55,767 nucleotides of DNA. Origin: an uncultured Verrucomicrobia subdivision 3 bacterium. Lineage in GTDB: Bacteria > Verrucomicrobiota > Verrucomicrobiia > Limisphaerales > UBA8199. Shown in pieces: positions 35,268-45,485 of the stretch. The notes beneath the pieces were generated by a model. The model saw nothing but the letters and a program-made list of their open reading frames with translations. It had not been told where the DNA came from and ran no database searches. The translations under genes were made by a program, and so were the position numbers. Positions within the stretch are counted from its first letter, which is position 1; each line of letters opens with the position of its first letter. The stretch lies in contig CAIWMU010000153.1 of the NCBI GenBank assembly GCA_903913865.1, forward strand, positions 1-55,767. The letters run 5' to 3'.

Positions 35268-36697
35268 CAATCCCCACCAAACTGTTCATCGATGGTGCCT
35301 ACCGCAGCCCTGTTGCGGGCAGGCCCACCCCCCTTGTCAACCCGGCCACCGAGGCCGTGTTCGCTGAAGTGGACTCCGCCACCCCGGCGGACATCAACGC
35401 CGCTGTGGAATCCGCCCAGAAGGCCTGGGAAAACGGCTGGCGCGACATGGCGCCCGGCAAGCGCACGGAGATCCTCTTCAACGTCGCCCGCGTGCTCCGG
35501 GAAAACCTGGAATACCTCGCCCAGTTGGAGATGCAGCAGATTGGGAAGCCGATCGCGGATGCCCGGGACGAGATCGGGCTCGGGGCCCGTGTGTTCGAGT
35601 TCTATGCGGGGGCGGTGACCAAATTCTACGGCCAGACCATCCCGGTGTCCCGTGGGGGCATTGATTTTACCCTGCGCCAATCGATGGGGGTTGTGGCCTG
35701 CATCGTGCCATGGAACTTCCCCTTCCCGATCGCCTGCTGGAAGACGGCCCCCGCCCTGGCTGCGGGCAACTGTGTGATCCTGAAGCCGGCTTCGATCTCC
35801 CCGCTGACCGCCATCGCCCTCGGTGAACTGGCCCACAAGGCCGGGCTGCCCCCGGGCGTCCTGCAGGTGCTCCCCGGTTCCGGTTCCGCGATGGGTGAAG
35901 CTCTCGTCACCCACCCGCTCATCCGCAAGGTCTCCTTCACCGGCTCCACCAGTGTCGGCCAGCGCATCATGCAACTGGCCTCCGCCGGCATCAAGCGGGT
36001 CTCCCTGGAGCTGGGTGGCAAATCCCCGAACATCGTGTTCGCCGACTCCGACTGGCAGCGGGCAGCCGACTCCTCCCCCATGAGCGTGTTTGCAAACACC
36101 GGCCAGGATTGCTGCGCCCGCAGCCGGATGTTCGTGGAGCGAAGCGTTTTCGAACCATTCCTCGAGACGTTTGTCGCCGCCACCCGCAAGCTCATCGTGG
36201 GCGATCCGGCAAGCGACCAGACCCAGCTCGGGCCGCTCGTTTCCGCCTCCCAGCGGGCGAGCGTGGAGGAATACATCGCCGCCGCCCGCTCGGCCGGCAC
36301 CCGGTTTGCCTGCGGCGGTTCGCGCCCCTCCGGCACCGGCTATTATCTCGAGCCGACAGTGCTCGCCGATGTCGGCAGTAATGACCGCTGCTGGCGCGAG
36401 GAGATCTTCGGCCCGGTGGTCTGCATCGTCCCGTTTGATGACGAGGCCGCCATGCTCCGCGAGGTGAACGCCTCCCCCTACGGCCTCAGCGGCTCGATCT
36501 GGACAAACGACATCCGCCGGGCCCTGCGCGTGGCCCGCAGGGTTGAAAGCGGCGTCATCAGCATCAACTCCCACAGCAGCGTCCACGTGGAGGCTCCCTT
36601 CGGCGGCTACAAGCAGAGCGGCATCGGCCGCGACCTCGGCATGGCCGCAATGGAAGGTTATACCGAACTCAAAAACATCTACATCGCTGACAACTGA
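35264..36697 (+). CDS. Aldehyde dehydrogenase, NAD(P)-dependent
   Basis: A 477-residue enzyme. The N-terminus is TKLFIDGAYRSPVAGRPTPL. Catalytic Asn is in VPWNFPFPIACWK, catalytic Glu in LELGGKSPNIVFADSD and catalytic Cys in NTGQDCCARSRMFV. NSHSSVHVEAPFGGYKQSGI is the usual C-terminal segment, and the end (GRDLGMAAMEGYTELKNIYI) is typical of the betaine-aldehyde or gamma-glutamyl-aminoaldehyde (PuuC-like) group. It overlaps the upstream alcohol dehydrogenase by ATGA and precedes the GlnA-like gene by 2 bp, so all three are one operon. Confidence 0.93.
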   Translation: MTIPTKLFIDGAYRSPVAGRPTPLVNPATEAVFAEVDSATPADINAAVESAQKAWENGWRDMAPGKRTEILFNVARVLRENLEYLAQLEMQQIGKPIADARDEIGLGARVFEFYAGAVTKFYGQTIPVSRGGIDFTLRQSMGVVACIVPWNFPFPIACWKTAPALAAGNCVILKPASISPLTAIALGELAHKAGLPPGVLQVLPGSGSAMGEALVTHPLIRKVSFTGSTSVGQRIMQLASAGIKRVSLELGGKSPNIVFADSDWQRAADSSPMSVFANTGQDCCARSRMFVERSVFEPFLETFVAATRKLIVGDPASDQTQLGPLVSASQRASVEEYIAAARSAGTRFACGGSRPSGTGYYLEPTVLADVGSNDRCWREEIFGPVVCIVPFDDEAAMLREVNASPYGLSGSIWTNDIRRALRVARRVESGVISINSHSSVHVEAPFGGYKQSGIGRDLGMAAMEGYTELKNIYIADN

Positions 36698-36699
36698 TC

Positions 36700-38085
36700 A
36701 TGAACCTGCAGGAACTCAAAACGATGGTCCGCTCCGGGGCCATCGATACTGTCATCGTGGGCCTCACCGACCCCTTCGGCCGGCTCGTGGGCAAACGCTT
36801 CCGGGCCGATGTGTTTCTGCAGAGTGTCGCCCAGCACGGCACACACGCCTGCAACTACCTCCTCACGGTCAACATGGAGATGGACCCCCTCGAGGGCTTC
36901 GCCGTCGCCAGCTGGCAGACCGGCTTCGGGGATTTCTCCCTCAAGCCGGACCCCTCCACCCTCCGCATCATCCCCTGGCAGCAGGGCGCCGCGCTCGTCC
37001 TGTGTGATCATGTGCGGCACGACGGCGTTCTCGTCGCTGAATCCCCCCGCTCTGTGCTGCGCCACCAGCTGGACCGTCTGGCGGAGCGCAAGCTCACCTG
37101 CTACTGCGCCAGTGAGCTGGAGTTCTATCTCTTCAACCAGACCTACCACTCCGCATTCACCTCGGGCTATCGCGACCTCCAGCCCTCGAGCGATTACCGC
37201 ATCGATTACCACCTGATGCAGCCCACCCGCGATGAACCGCTCATGCGCACCATCCGGAACAGCATGACCGCCGCAGGGGTCCCCATCGAAAGCAGCAAGG
37301 GGGAATGGAGCCGGGGCCAGCACGAAATCAACTTCATCTACACCGAGCCACTGCCCATGGCGGATATGCATGTGGTGTTCAAGCAGGGCATCAAGGAGAT
37401 CGCCGAGCAGCAGGGCAAGGCCGTCTCCTTCATGGCCAAATACGCCCCCACGGAAGCCGGGAATTCCTGCCACATCCACATCAGCCTCTGGCAGAACGGC
37501 CGAAACCTCTTCAGCGCACCTGAGCCGCGTGGAAAATCAGCAAAGAAGGAAAACGCCTCCCACCCGGCAGCCGGGTCGGCCCTGTTCCGCAAGTTTCTGG
37601 GTGGCCTGATCAAATACTCCCCGGAACTCTGCCTCTTCTACGCCCCGACGATCAACAGTTACAAGCGCTACCAGTCCGGCAGTTGGGCCCCCACCCGCAT
37701 GGCCTGGGCCACGGACAACCGGACTGTCGGCTTCCGCATCGTGGGCGATGGCCCATCCTTCCGCGTTGAAAACCGCATGCCCGGTGCCGATGCAAATCCC
37801 TATCTCGCATTCTCCGCCATGATCGCCGCCGGACTCGCAGGCATCGACGAGAACCTCGATTGCGGCGATGAATACAAGGGCAACGCATACATCGACCCGG
37901 CCCTGGCGCGCCTTCCCTCAAGCCTCCGTCAGGCTGCCGATCTCATGGCCGGTTCCAAACTCGCCCGCACCGCCCTGGGGGACGCCGTGGTTGATTTCTA
38001 CGTCCACCACGCCAACCTCGAGTGCGACGCCTTCGACAACGCGGTCACCGACTGGGAAAAATCCCGCTATTTCGAGCGGATTTGA
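36700..38085 (+). CDS. Glutamine-synthetase-like gamma-glutamyl ligase
   Basis: A 461-residue protein with the class I GlnA fold. The beta-grasp region is VGLTDPFGRLVGKRFRADVF; metal-ligand Glu are in CASELEFYLF and SKGEWSRGQHEINFIY; AGNSCHIHISLW is the ATP-site loop and FRVENRMPGADANPYLAFSA carries the conserved R-x-E-x-R. It lacks the adenylylation Tyr region of biosynthetic GlnA (as far as I can see) and has a variable lid, fitting the PuuA-like group that glutamylates polyamines or other amines. Operon position behind two dehydrogenases supports an amine-degrading role. The substrate is not identified. Confidence 0.88.
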   Translation: MNLQELKTMVRSGAIDTVIVGLTDPFGRLVGKRFRADVFLQSVAQHGTHACNYLLTVNMEMDPLEGFAVASWQTGFGDFSLKPDPSTLRIIPWQQGAALVLCDHVRHDGVLVAESPRSVLRHQLDRLAERKLTCYCASELEFYLFNQTYHSAFTSGYRDLQPSSDYRIDYHLMQPTRDEPLMRTIRNSMTAAGVPIESSKGEWSRGQHEINFIYTEPLPMADMHVVFKQGIKEIAEQQGKAVSFMAKYAPTEAGNSCHIHISLWQNGRNLFSAPEPRGKSAKKENASHPAAGSALFRKFLGGLIKYSPELCLFYAPTINSYKRYQSGSWAPTRMAWATDNRTVGFRIVGDGPSFRVENRMPGADANPYLAFSAMIAAGLAGIDENLDCGDEYKGNAYIDPALARLPSSLRQAADLMAGSKLARTALGDAVVDFYVHHANLECDAFDNAVTDWEKSRYFERI

Positions 38086-38230
38086 CCCCCCCGGAGTGGC
38101 CGATGAACCACCCCCCTCCGGTTTCCGAATATCATGGAGAGGCTCCCGCGAGCCTCGTCGCTTCCTCCCTTTTCTTCCCCCGCCCGACCCGACAGCCACG
38201 AACACATCCCTATTTGGAACTGAATCATCC

Positions 38231-40654
38231 ATGAGCACTCAACGCCTGCCCGCCCCCGCTCCAAATCGGCCTTGGACACCCCTCCTGCTCGCTCTCTGCG
38301 CCCTGTTCTCCTGCACGATGGCCACCCGGTCCGCCGCACAGGAGGCAGCCGAGCTGGCGGGTGTGAATGTGGGCGATGCCAACACAGTGCCCGCCTGGGT
38401 CGCAAATCCTGAACATGTGCATCTGGTGCAGGCCGGTGGGCATACAACCCTCACCGCCGACCTTGACCAGGATCCCTACAAGCTGTTCGAGTGGGAAATC
38501 AGGCTCGGGCAGGTCACCCTGCCGGTTGGCAAACGGGTGACGCTGGAGGTGCGCTATTTTGATCAGGGTGCCGGAGTGATCGCCCCCCGCTTTCAGTGGG
38601 TTGCGGGAAAAACCAACGAATGGATCACCCCCACCCTGCGGGGCTCATACACCCGCCTCAATACCCTGGCCGAACGGCGCGCATGGTTCGAATTTGTTGT
38701 CCCCACCAACACGCCAGCCAGCGTCGAACCGGCCCTGAAGATCGCAGGCCTGCAACACCTCATGGGGGTCAGCCTGCTGCCCCAGGCAACCCCGTTTGCA
38801 TGGAAGGCTCTCAGGGCCGGAGTTCCACGGCACGTCACCCCCCTGCTCAAGTTGGAGCGGCCCATGGAACTGGTCACAACCGCGGGAGTGGATGTGGCGG
38901 GAGACCGCAGCACTCTGGACGAATCCCTCGACGCCATCACCGATCTGGCACCGCTCGCCCGCGTCCTGGGCTTCACCTCCATTGAAAGCTACGTCACCTG
39001 GAAACGGCTGGAGCCGGATGCCGAAGGCCGGTTCGACTTTGGCTTTTACGATGCCATCGTCAAACGCCTCGCCGAATACGAGCTGAAATGGTTCCCGCTC
39101 CTCATCATCGGCTCCGGATATGCCCTGCCCGATTGGTTCATGAAAAGCCGGGAGAACCACGGATTCGTCTGCCTGGAGCATGGCATTTCCAACCCCATAC
39201 AAAGCATCTGGGCCCCGAGCCACCGGAGGCACGTCACCCGCGTCCTGCAGGCCTTCGGCAGACATTACGAACCCATGGGAGTGCTGGAAGGGGTTCGCCT
39301 GGGGCCGAGCGGCAACTACGGCGAATCCCAATATCCGGCGGGCGGCAACTGGGGTCCGGCCGGAGGCCAGATGCACATCCACATCGGCTGGTGGGCCGGG
39401 GACAAATTTGGCCGGGAGGATTACCGGCGCTGGTTGAAGGCCAGATATGGGCGCATCAGCATTCTGAACACCGCCTGGGGTTCCAGCTTCCGATCCTTCA
39501 ACCAGGTTAACCCGGAGCTGCCGGAGCACATGCTCAACAAGAACGAACGGCTCGATTTCACACAGTGGTATACCGATTCCATGTCCGATTGGTGCGGATG
39601 GTGGGCGCATGAATCCCGCCGCGCACTCCCGAAAACCCGCATCTACCAGTCCGCCGGCGGCTGGGGCTTCCGGGAAACCGGCACTGATTACACGGCCCAG
39701 ACGAAGGCCATGCTGGAGATCGACGGCGGAACCCGACTCACCAACGAAACCGACAGCTACGAGCAGAATTTTTACGCCACACGCCTCGCCGCAACCGCCG
39801 CCCGCCTCTACGGTGTCGGCCTGGGTTATGAACCGGCCAGTTCCCACACACCCCGGGGGGTGCCGGGCCGCATCTTCGCCACCGCCGCCGCGAACGGCGA
39901 CCACCTGTTCACCTACCACGACAACCTTTTCAACCACCCCATGGCGATCCAGCGCTGGCTCAAATACATCCCGGTGCTCTCCATCCGCCAGCCTCCCCTG
40001 GTCGAGGTGGCGGTCTATTATCCCGAAGCCGAAAACCAGCTCGGTGATGCCGCCTTCCGCCATCTCTACGCCTGGGGCTTCAACCCGGTGGCCCGCGAAA
40101 TCCGGCGTGCCGTCGAGGTCGATTACCTGGATGAACGGTTGATCCGTGATGGCTTTCTCGACCGCTACAAGGTGCTGGTTTTCGCCTGGGGCAACCTGAT
40201 CCCGGCCGATGTGCAAACGCGCATCGACGCCTGGCTGCGCAACGGCGGCACCATCATCTACCCATCCTATCCCCGGGGCCCCCAGCTGGCCGTCCCGGAT
40301 GCCGCAAAGGCAACCCTCCCGGCCCCGGACCCAGCCAGTGTGTTCAACCATTGGTCCATCGGCGATACCGGCACAGGCAGCTTCCATCGGTTCCCGGGCG
40401 ATGCCGAACCGCCCGAACTCTATGGGGAATTCGTCTCCTCCACCCTCAAGACCCTGGGAGCCCTGCACCCGTGGACCCGGGCCGTTCTGGATGCCAAACA
40501 TCCACCCCGCGTCTTTTTAAGCATCCAACAGGATGGCCACGTGCTCATCTTGAATTACAACGACACCCCCTCCACCATCTCTCTCGCGGGCACAGAGATC
40601 ACCGTGGAGCCCTACGGCATCGAACGGGTCACCCTGCCCCCGGTCCAAAAATGA
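38231..40654 (+). CDS. Secreted GH42/GH14-like glycoside hydrolase
   Basis: An 807-residue exported protein with a signal peptide (WTPLLLALCALFSCTMATRS). Residues about 30-190 form a beta-rich N-terminal domain. From about 215 a TIM-barrel begins: LARVLGFTSIESYVTWKRLE, GRFDFGFYDAIVKRLAEYEL and KWFPLLIIGSGYALPDWFMK. The catalytic acid region GVRLGPSGNYGESQYP resembles the beta-amylase and GH42 clan. A C-terminal beta domain (residues about 690-805) closes the protein. The likely action is on beta-galactosides or a related polysaccharide. It lies 145 bp after the GlnA-like gene, possibly on its own promoter. The exact family is uncertain. Confidence 0.75.
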   Translation: MSTQRLPAPAPNRPWTPLLLALCALFSCTMATRSAAQEAAELAGVNVGDANTVPAWVANPEHVHLVQAGGHTTLTADLDQDPYKLFEWEIRLGQVTLPVGKRVTLEVRYFDQGAGVIAPRFQWVAGKTNEWITPTLRGSYTRLNTLAERRAWFEFVVPTNTPASVEPALKIAGLQHLMGVSLLPQATPFAWKALRAGVPRHVTPLLKLERPMELVTTAGVDVAGDRSTLDESLDAITDLAPLARVLGFTSIESYVTWKRLEPDAEGRFDFGFYDAIVKRLAEYELKWFPLLIIGSGYALPDWFMKSRENHGFVCLEHGISNPIQSIWAPSHRRHVTRVLQAFGRHYEPMGVLEGVRLGPSGNYGESQYPAGGNWGPAGGQMHIHIGWWAGDKFGREDYRRWLKARYGRISILNTAWGSSFRSFNQVNPELPEHMLNKNERLDFTQWYTDSMSDWCGWWAHESRRALPKTRIYQSAGGWGFRETGTDYTAQTKAMLEIDGGTRLTNETDSYEQNFYATRLAATAARLYGVGLGYEPASSHTPRGVPGRIFATAAANGDHLFTYHDNLFNHPMAIQRWLKYIPVLSIRQPPLVEVAVYYPEAENQLGDAAFRHLYAWGFNPVAREIRRAVEVDYLDERLIRDGFLDRYKVLVFAWGNLIPADVQTRIDAWLRNGGTIIYPSYPRGPQLAVPDAAKATLPAPDPASVFNHWSIGDTGTGSFHRFPGDAEPPELYGEFVSSTLKTLGALHPWTRAVLDAKHPPRVFLSIQQDGHVLILNYNDTPSTISLAGTEITVEPYGIERVTLPPVQK

Positions 40655-40855
40655 ACCGGGGGATCTCCACCACTCCATGTCGTGTAACGCACTCCTGACA
40701 AAGCACGTTCAGCAAAACCGGGTGCTCCGCTCCTGTAAAATCCTTTCCGGTTCCCAATGAACGGAGAGCACGAGCCAATTACGATAGCCTCCCGGGGGCT
40801 TTCGATCAGTCCCCAATCCTCCCAGTCACATCCGTATCGACCTCCCGGAATGGGT

Positions 40856-40880
40856 GTCCGGGGGCAATATTCCCCCGGAC
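40856..40880 (-). terminator. Hairpin downstream of cysK
   Basis: GTCCGGGGG and CCCCCGGAC pair perfectly around a 7-nt loop 20 bp past the cysK stop. There is no T-run, so termination efficiency is uncertain. Confidence 0.55.
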
Positions 40881-40899
40881 AATCCCCCTGCCGTTCGAC

Positions 40900-41856
40900 C
40901 TATGACTTGCTCCGCGCTTCCTCCGCAAGGGCCGTGCTCAGGTAGCGCTCCCCGGTGCTGCAACCGATGGTGACGATCAATTTGCCCCGGTTTTCGGGCC
41001 GCCGGGCGACCTGGAGTGCGGCCCAGACATTCGCGCCGGTGGAGATGCCAGCCAGGATCCCCTCTTCGAGGGCCAGTCGGCGCGCGGTCGTGATGGCGTC
41101 GTCATTGCTCACTGTGACCACGTCATCCACAATTTCGAGGTTCAGATTCTTTGGCACAAAGCCCGCCCCTGTCCCCTGAATCTTGTGCGGACCGGGTTTG
41201 ACCGGCTCGCCATTCCGCGTCTGGGTGATGACGGGCGAGTCCTTCGGCTCCACGGCAATCGTGAGGAAGCTTTTCTTGCGCTGCTTGATCACTTCACTCA
41301 CCCCGGTGATGGTTCCACCCGTGCCCACCGCTGAAACCAGAATGTCTGCATTCCCGTTGGTGTCGGCCCAGATTTCCTCGGCAGTCGTTTTCCTGTGGAT
41401 TTCCGGGTTTGCCGGATTTGAGAACTGCTGCGGGATCCAGGAGTTCGGCGTTTCCTGAGCCAGCTCCTCGGCTCTTCTGATGGCCCCTTTCATCCCCTCC
41501 GGACCGGGTGTCAGCACGAGTTTCGCACCCAGCAGAGCCAGAAGTGTGCGCCGCTCAGTGCTCATGGTCTCGGGCATCGTAAGAATCAACTTATAACCGC
41601 GCGCGGCAGCCACGAACGCCAAAGCGATGCCCGTGTTACCCGATGTCGGTTCTATGATCGTGGTGTCCGGGGTGAGGAGTCCGTCCCTCTCCGCTGCCTG
41701 GATCATTGCGAGGCCGATGCGGTCCTTGACGCTTCCCAATGGGTTGAAAAACTCCCCCTTGATGGCAATGGTCGCATCCACGTCCGATGCAATCCGGTTT
41801 AGTTTGATGAGTGGGGTGCGCCCCACAGTGCTGATGATGCTGGGATATACTGGCAT
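40900..41856 (-). CDS. cysK: Cysteine synthase A (O-acetylserine sulfhydrylase)
   Basis: A 318-residue PLP enzyme making cysteine from O-acetylserine and sulfide. It has [29 protein letters not shown] (the K in SVKDR binds PLP), [20 protein letters not shown] (substrate-binding loop), [18 protein letters not shown] (phosphate-binding loop) and [20 protein letters not shown]. The length and all signature elements match CysK. It is the last gene of a sulfur cluster, 27 bp after the deacylase gene. Confidence 0.97.
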   Translation of the reverse strand: MPVYPSIISTVGRTPLIKLNRIASDVDATIAIKGEFFNPLGSVKDRIGLAMIQAAERDGLLTPDTTIIEPTSGNTGIALAFVAAARGYKLILTMPETMSTERRTLLALLGAKLVLTPGPEGMKGAIRRAEELAQETPNSWIPQQFSNPANPEIHRKTTAEEIWADTNGNADILVSAVGTGGTITGVSEVIKQRKKSFLTIAVEPKDSPVITQTRNGEPVKPGPHKIQGTGAGFVPKNLNLEIVDDVVTVSNDDAITTARRLALEEGILAGISTGANVWAALQVARRPENRGKLIVTIGCSTGERYLSTALAEEARSKS

Positions 41857-41883
41857 TGTGTCTGTTCCTTCCTGTTTGTTGGT

Positions 41884-42744
41884 TTATATGTTCTGGGCGT
41901 AGGCGATGAATTTCCTGTATTCCTCCAGGATGCTGTGCAGGGCAACCGCCAGGGCCGCCTCCTGCAAATAGTTCGGTGCATGCTGCGGGGTTTCCAATAC
42001 GATCTCAAACGGACGGGGCCTGACCCCGGGGGGCGAGCGAAGCACCCCCTCATAGCCCGCCCGGATGACTCCCTCCTTCGCGCGAAAGCCATCAATCACC
42101 CCCGCATCGTTCCGCGGTAAAAATGCGGCCCCGGCATCGAGCGCCGGTCTGAGCAGGTGCTCGGCGATCACCGGGCCGTGGGCATAGCCATAGATCCCGT
42201 CGCTGGTGTCATCCGTGTGCAGTGAAACAATTCCCTGAAGGGCATGTTCCCGAAGTTCCGCTTCGAGCAGGCGCACCTCCGGCTCATCCGTGTTCCGCCA
42301 GAATTCCCGGTTCAGGTCCTTCCCGTTCCGATTGTGCCGGGTGTCATCCGCAAAGCCGCCGGGATTGCAGAGCGGATAAAGGAACAGGCAGTAGCCCCGC
42401 GCCATCTCCGGATAATTCTCCAGCAACCGGACGAAGCGAACCAGTGCGAAGGCCGCCGCGGGCTCGTCCCCATGTATCCCCGCAAAAATGCCGATCCGCA
42501 CCGGCTCACTCCCCCCTTTCGGCCCCAGAAACACATAACGGGGCAACTCCAGACTCTGACCACCGGCTTCGAACCTGGCTGGCTCACGAACCACAAGGCC
42601 TGAACAGCCCCGGGCGATCTGCCCCAGAGGCCCCGTGATCGCGTCGGTGCTGCGATGGGTTCTCGAGCCCGCCTTGACGGTCACGGCTCCAGGTTCGTTT
42701 GCCACGGTCAGAGTCTGTGAGGTCTGCATAAGAATCCGGGTCAA
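41884..42744 (-). CDS. Zinc deacylase, succinylglutamate desuccinylase/aspartoacylase family
   Basis: A 286-residue M14-like metalloenzyme. The zinc ligands appear as [15 protein letters not shown] (H and E) and [13 protein letters not shown] (the third His). Between them lie [20 protein letters not shown] and [11 protein letters not shown], typical of the aspartoacylase/AstE group; the ending [14 protein letters not shown] carries the conserved E-T/S-P. Members remove acyl groups from N-acyl amino acids. Its ATG overlaps the sulfate-binding-protein stop by 4 bp and cysK follows by 27 bp, so it is embedded in a sulfur operon. A role in deacylating an imported acylated sulfur compound is an inference. 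Confidence 0.83.
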   Translation of the reverse strand: MTRILMQTSQTLTVANEPGAVTVKAGSRTHRSTDAITGPLGQIARGCSGLVVREPARFEAGGQSLELPRYVFLGPKGGSEPVRIGIFAGIHGDEPAAAFALVRFVRLLENYPEMARGYCLFLYPLCNPGGFADDTRHNRNGKDLNREFWRNTDEPEVRLLEAELREHALQGIVSLHTDDTSDGIYGYAHGPVIAEHLLRPALDAGAAFLPRNDAGVIDGFRAKEGVIRAGYEGVLRSPPGVRPRPFEIVLETPQHAPNYLQEAALAVALHSILEEYRKFIAYAQNI

Positions 42745-43757
42745 GGTTTGAAGATCTGGTCGAATGTGCCGCCATCATCAAAGTGCGTCTTTTGCGCCTT
42801 CTTCCACCCTCCAAACACCTCGTCGATGGTCACAAGCTTCACATTTGTAAACTGTCCGGCATACTTGGCGGCAGCCTTCTCCGAGCGGGGCCGGTAGAAG
42901 TTCCTTCCCGCAATATCCTGCCCCTCCTCGGTGTAGAGATAGTCCAGATAGGCTTTCGCCACCTCCTCGGTGCCCCGCCTTTTGGCGACCTTGTCCACGA
43001 CCGCCACCGGAGGCTCCGCCAGAATGCTCAAGGAAGGGGTGATGACTTCAAACTTCGCCTGGCCGAATTCCTTGATCGCAAGAAACGCCTCGTTCTCCCA
43101 GGAAATGAGCACATCCCCGATCTCCCGCTGCACGAAAGTGGTCGTTGCCCCCCGGGCGCCGGTGTCCAGCACCGGCACGTTCTTGAACAGCTTCCCCAGA
43201 AACTCCCGCGCCTTCGCCTCCTCATTCCCATGCTTCTGCAGTGCATAGGCCCATGCCGCGAGGTAGTTCCACCGTGCCCCACCCGAGGTTTTCGGATTGG
43301 GTGTGACGATGGATATCCCCGGCTTCACAAGATCATCCCAGTCCTTGATGCCCTTGGGGTTCCCTTTACGAACCAGGAAGACGATGGTGGATGCATACGG
43401 CGCGCTGTTGTGCGGGAGCCGCTTCTGCCAGTCCCCGGGCAAAAGCCGTCCCTTTTCAGAAATGGCATCAATGTCATAGGCCAGGGCGAGGGTGACAACA
43501 TCCGCCTCGAGCCCGTCAATCACCGCCCGGGCCTGCTTGCCGGAACCCCCGTGGGACTGCTTGATGGTCAGCGTGTCCCCCGACTTTTCCTTCCAATGCT
43601 TGATAAAGGCTGTATTGAATTCGGCATACAATTCCCGGGTGGGATCATAGGAAACGTTGAGGATGTTGATGTCCTTCCCCGGGGCAGTGCCCGTTCCCGC
43701 GGCCACCGCCAAGGCGAACAACGCCCCCGCCATTGTGATGTGTTGTCTGATTTTCAT
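42741..43757 (-). CDS. Sulfate/thiosulfate-type periplasmic binding protein
   Basis: A 338-residue periplasmic binding protein with a signal peptide ([20 protein letters not shown]). The family signatures [15 protein letters not shown] and [20 protein letters not shown], then [14 protein letters not shown] and [20 protein letters not shown], match Sbp/CysP closely. No permease or ATPase gene (CysT, CysW, CysA) is present in the window, so it must use an unlinked ABC transporter or serve another purpose. The stop overlaps the deacylase start. The ATG at 43757 is preferred over an upstream codon. Confidence 0.93.
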   Translation of the reverse strand: MKIRQHITMAGALFALAVAAGTGTAPGKDINILNVSYDPTRELYAEFNTAFIKHWKEKSGDTLTIKQSHGGSGKQARAVIDGLEADVVTLALAYDIDAISEKGRLLPGDWQKRLPHNSAPYASTIVFLVRKGNPKGIKDWDDLVKPGISIVTPNPKTSGGARWNYLAAWAYALQKHGNEEAKAREFLGKLFKNVPVLDTGARGATTTFVQREIGDVLISWENEAFLAIKEFGQAKFEVITPSLSILAEPPVAVVDKVAKRRGTEEVAKAYLDYLYTEEGQDIAGRNFYRPRSEKAAAKYAGQFTNVKLVTIDEVFGGWKKAQKTHFDDGGTFDQIFKP

Positions 43758-43794
43758 GATGCTTTGTTTTCGATGATTTGTTTCTTGTTCAGGT

Positions 43795-45198
43795 TCAAAA
43801 TGCAAACTGGGCGCGGGTCAGGAATACCTTTTCTCCCCTTGCCAGAAAGTCGCTGGTTCCCCCGTCAAAATCTGTCTGCTCGTAATTGAAGTTGAGCTTC
43901 AGGTTCTTGTTGAGATGCCAGTTCAGGCCCACACCCCAGGAGGTTGCGCCGCTCGCCGAGGCAGTCGGGCTGGCAAGAAGTGGGAAAGCGGCGTCATCCA
44001 CCTCGAGCTGCCCCAGACGCAGGGCCACTTCCCACGCACCCCAGCCTCCATTGGCTGGATCAAAATTGTGCCTCGGGACAAATCCCTTCCATGAATTTTC
44101 CTCCCCCGTCAGCAAATAGGATGCGGAAACCTGCCACGCGGAGTTTTGAACCCGGCTGAAGCTGGAGGTTCCGGCATCCCGCCGGACGCGCTGATCGGAG
44201 ATCACATATTCCCCAAACAACCCGAATGACCGGTAAAAATAGGTCAGCTGCGGGGCCACACGCCAGTGGTCTCCATCCGCCACCACATTGGGGGCCGCCG
44301 CTGTCCCCGCCCCGCTCCGGTAGCTGAAGAACTGCTGCTGGCCGGGTGTCTTGAACTTGCTCACCAAGCCGGACCCATCCTGATTGCCCGTGGTGCCGGC
44401 AACCCCAAAGCCCAACCCGCGCACGATCTCCGTTGCGCCATCCTTGAACGGCGTTGCAAACAACCGCCCGGCGATGTCCTTCTCATCATCCGAGGCATCT
44501 ACATCCCCGCTTCCCCCATCGGCCACCCCGTTGAACACCCCGGCCTCGTAGCGGAGCAATCCTCCAAACAAGTCCCCCTGAAGCTGCACCCCCACATCCC
44601 GGTTCGGCACGAGCTGAGTCGGATACCCCCGCTCAACAAACAAAATGTTCGCCCCGGATTGCAGCCGTTCCAATCCCACCGGTTCCTTGAATTTGCCCAC
44701 CTGCACCTGAAACTCCGGTGCAAACCGCGCATTCACATACGCATCCTGCAAAAAAACGTTGTTCGCGGCTGAACTGTTGATGCCGGAGGCAAAATCCAGC
44801 ATCACCCGGAAATCGTAATTGTTGTAAACCGTCCCCTCGAAAATCGGGCGTGCGCGACGAATGAGGAATGTGTCGTTCGCAGTGCCGCCGGAATAGTCAT
44901 CCGCATAAAGGCGGGAATCCGCCTGCACGTATCCCCGCACCTTGAACACAAAATTAGAGTCGGCCGAGCGGACGGAAAAACCGCCCGCACCAAGGCTCAC
45001 GGTGGGTGTCACCTTCGCCTTGTCGGATGCCGCATCCTTGTCCAGTTCCTGCTTCCTCTCAAGAATTCGAACCTTCTGGTCCAATTCCTGTATCTGCCGC
45101 CTCAATGCCTCAACCGTTTCTGAATCTTCCGCCGCAAAGGAAATGGCGACCATCTGGGTGGCCACAATTCCCGCAATCAATTTCCCGTAAATGTTCAT
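43795..45198 (-). CDS. OprO/OprP-like outer-membrane porin
   Basis: A 467-residue porin. A signal peptide ([20 protein letters not shown] region) is followed by a short coiled coil ([20 protein letters not shown]) and then a 16-strand-type barrel. Typical segments are [54 protein letters not shown] and [15 protein letters not shown]-like (here [17 protein letters not shown]), ending in aromatic RAQFAF. Members are often anion-selective (phosphate or pyrophosphate in Pseudomonas). Between YezD and the sulfate-binding protein, it could admit sulfate or an organosulfur anion. Confidence 0.9.
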   Translation of the reverse strand: MNIYGKLIAGIVATQMVAISFAAEDSETVEALRRQIQELDQKVRILERKQELDKDAASDKAKVTPTVSLGAGGFSVRSADSNFVFKVRGYVQADSRLYADDYSGGTANDTFLIRRARPIFEGTVYNNYDFRVMLDFASGINSSAANNVFLQDAYVNARFAPEFQVQVGKFKEPVGLERLQSGANILFVERGYPTQLVPNRDVGVQLQGDLFGGLLRYEAGVFNGVADGGSGDVDASDDEKDIAGRLFATPFKDGATEIVRGLGFGVAGTTGNQDGSGLVSKFKTPGQQQFFSYRSGAGTAAAPNVVADGDHWRVAPQLTYFYRSFGLFGEYVISDQRVRRDAGTSSFSRVQNSAWQVSASYLLTGEENSWKGFVPRHNFDPANGGWGAWEVALRLGQLEVDDAAFPLLASPTASASGATSWGVGLNWHLNKNLKLNFNYEQTDFDGGTSDFLARGEKVFLTRAQFAF

Positions 45199-45287
45199 TT
45201 CTGTTTCCTGCTCTCTTCAGGAGGTCTCCGGTGATCCGGTCGCGCGCTCGCTGTCGTTTGGTGTTTCGATTGCCTCCGGTGACCCGG

Positions 45288-45485
45288 TCAGCTTGAATGT
45301 TTCTCTGTCTGCGGTTGCTTCAATCGCAACCGTTCGGTCTTTTCGATCTGGATGACTCCCCCCTCATGCACGATGATCTGGACAATCCCATAACGCAGAG
45401 ACCCCACCTGCTGACGGACCAGATTGAGCCATTCGGGCTCACCAGGCTCCTCACCCTCCACTGCTGACCGGGTTTGCGTGGTCAT
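45288..45485 (-). CDS. YezD family protein (DUF2292)
   Basis: A 65-residue protein from ATG 45485. After a polar N-terminus comes EWLNLVRQQVGSLRYGIVQI followed by IVHEGGVIQIEKTERLRL, the DUF2292/YezD core: two strands with a central helix. In other bacteria this gene often sits in cysteine/sulfate regulons, matching its place here before the porin. The biochemical role is unknown. The longer frame (to 45614) lacks conservation. Confidence 0.85.
   Translation of the reverse strand: MTTQTRSAVEGEEPGEPEWLNLVRQQVGSLRYGIVQIIVHEGGVIQIEKTERLRLKQPQTEKHSS

Noticed and set aside
35249-36586. 445-codon minus-strand ORF opposite the aldehyde dehydrogenase
   Set aside because: The plus-strand gene has all catalytic residues. 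The antisense frame has no recognisable motif.
38645-40501. 618-codon minus-strand ORF opposite the glycosidase
   Set aside because: High GC and codon use of the glycosidase keep this frame open. Composition is G/A/E-rich without a fold.
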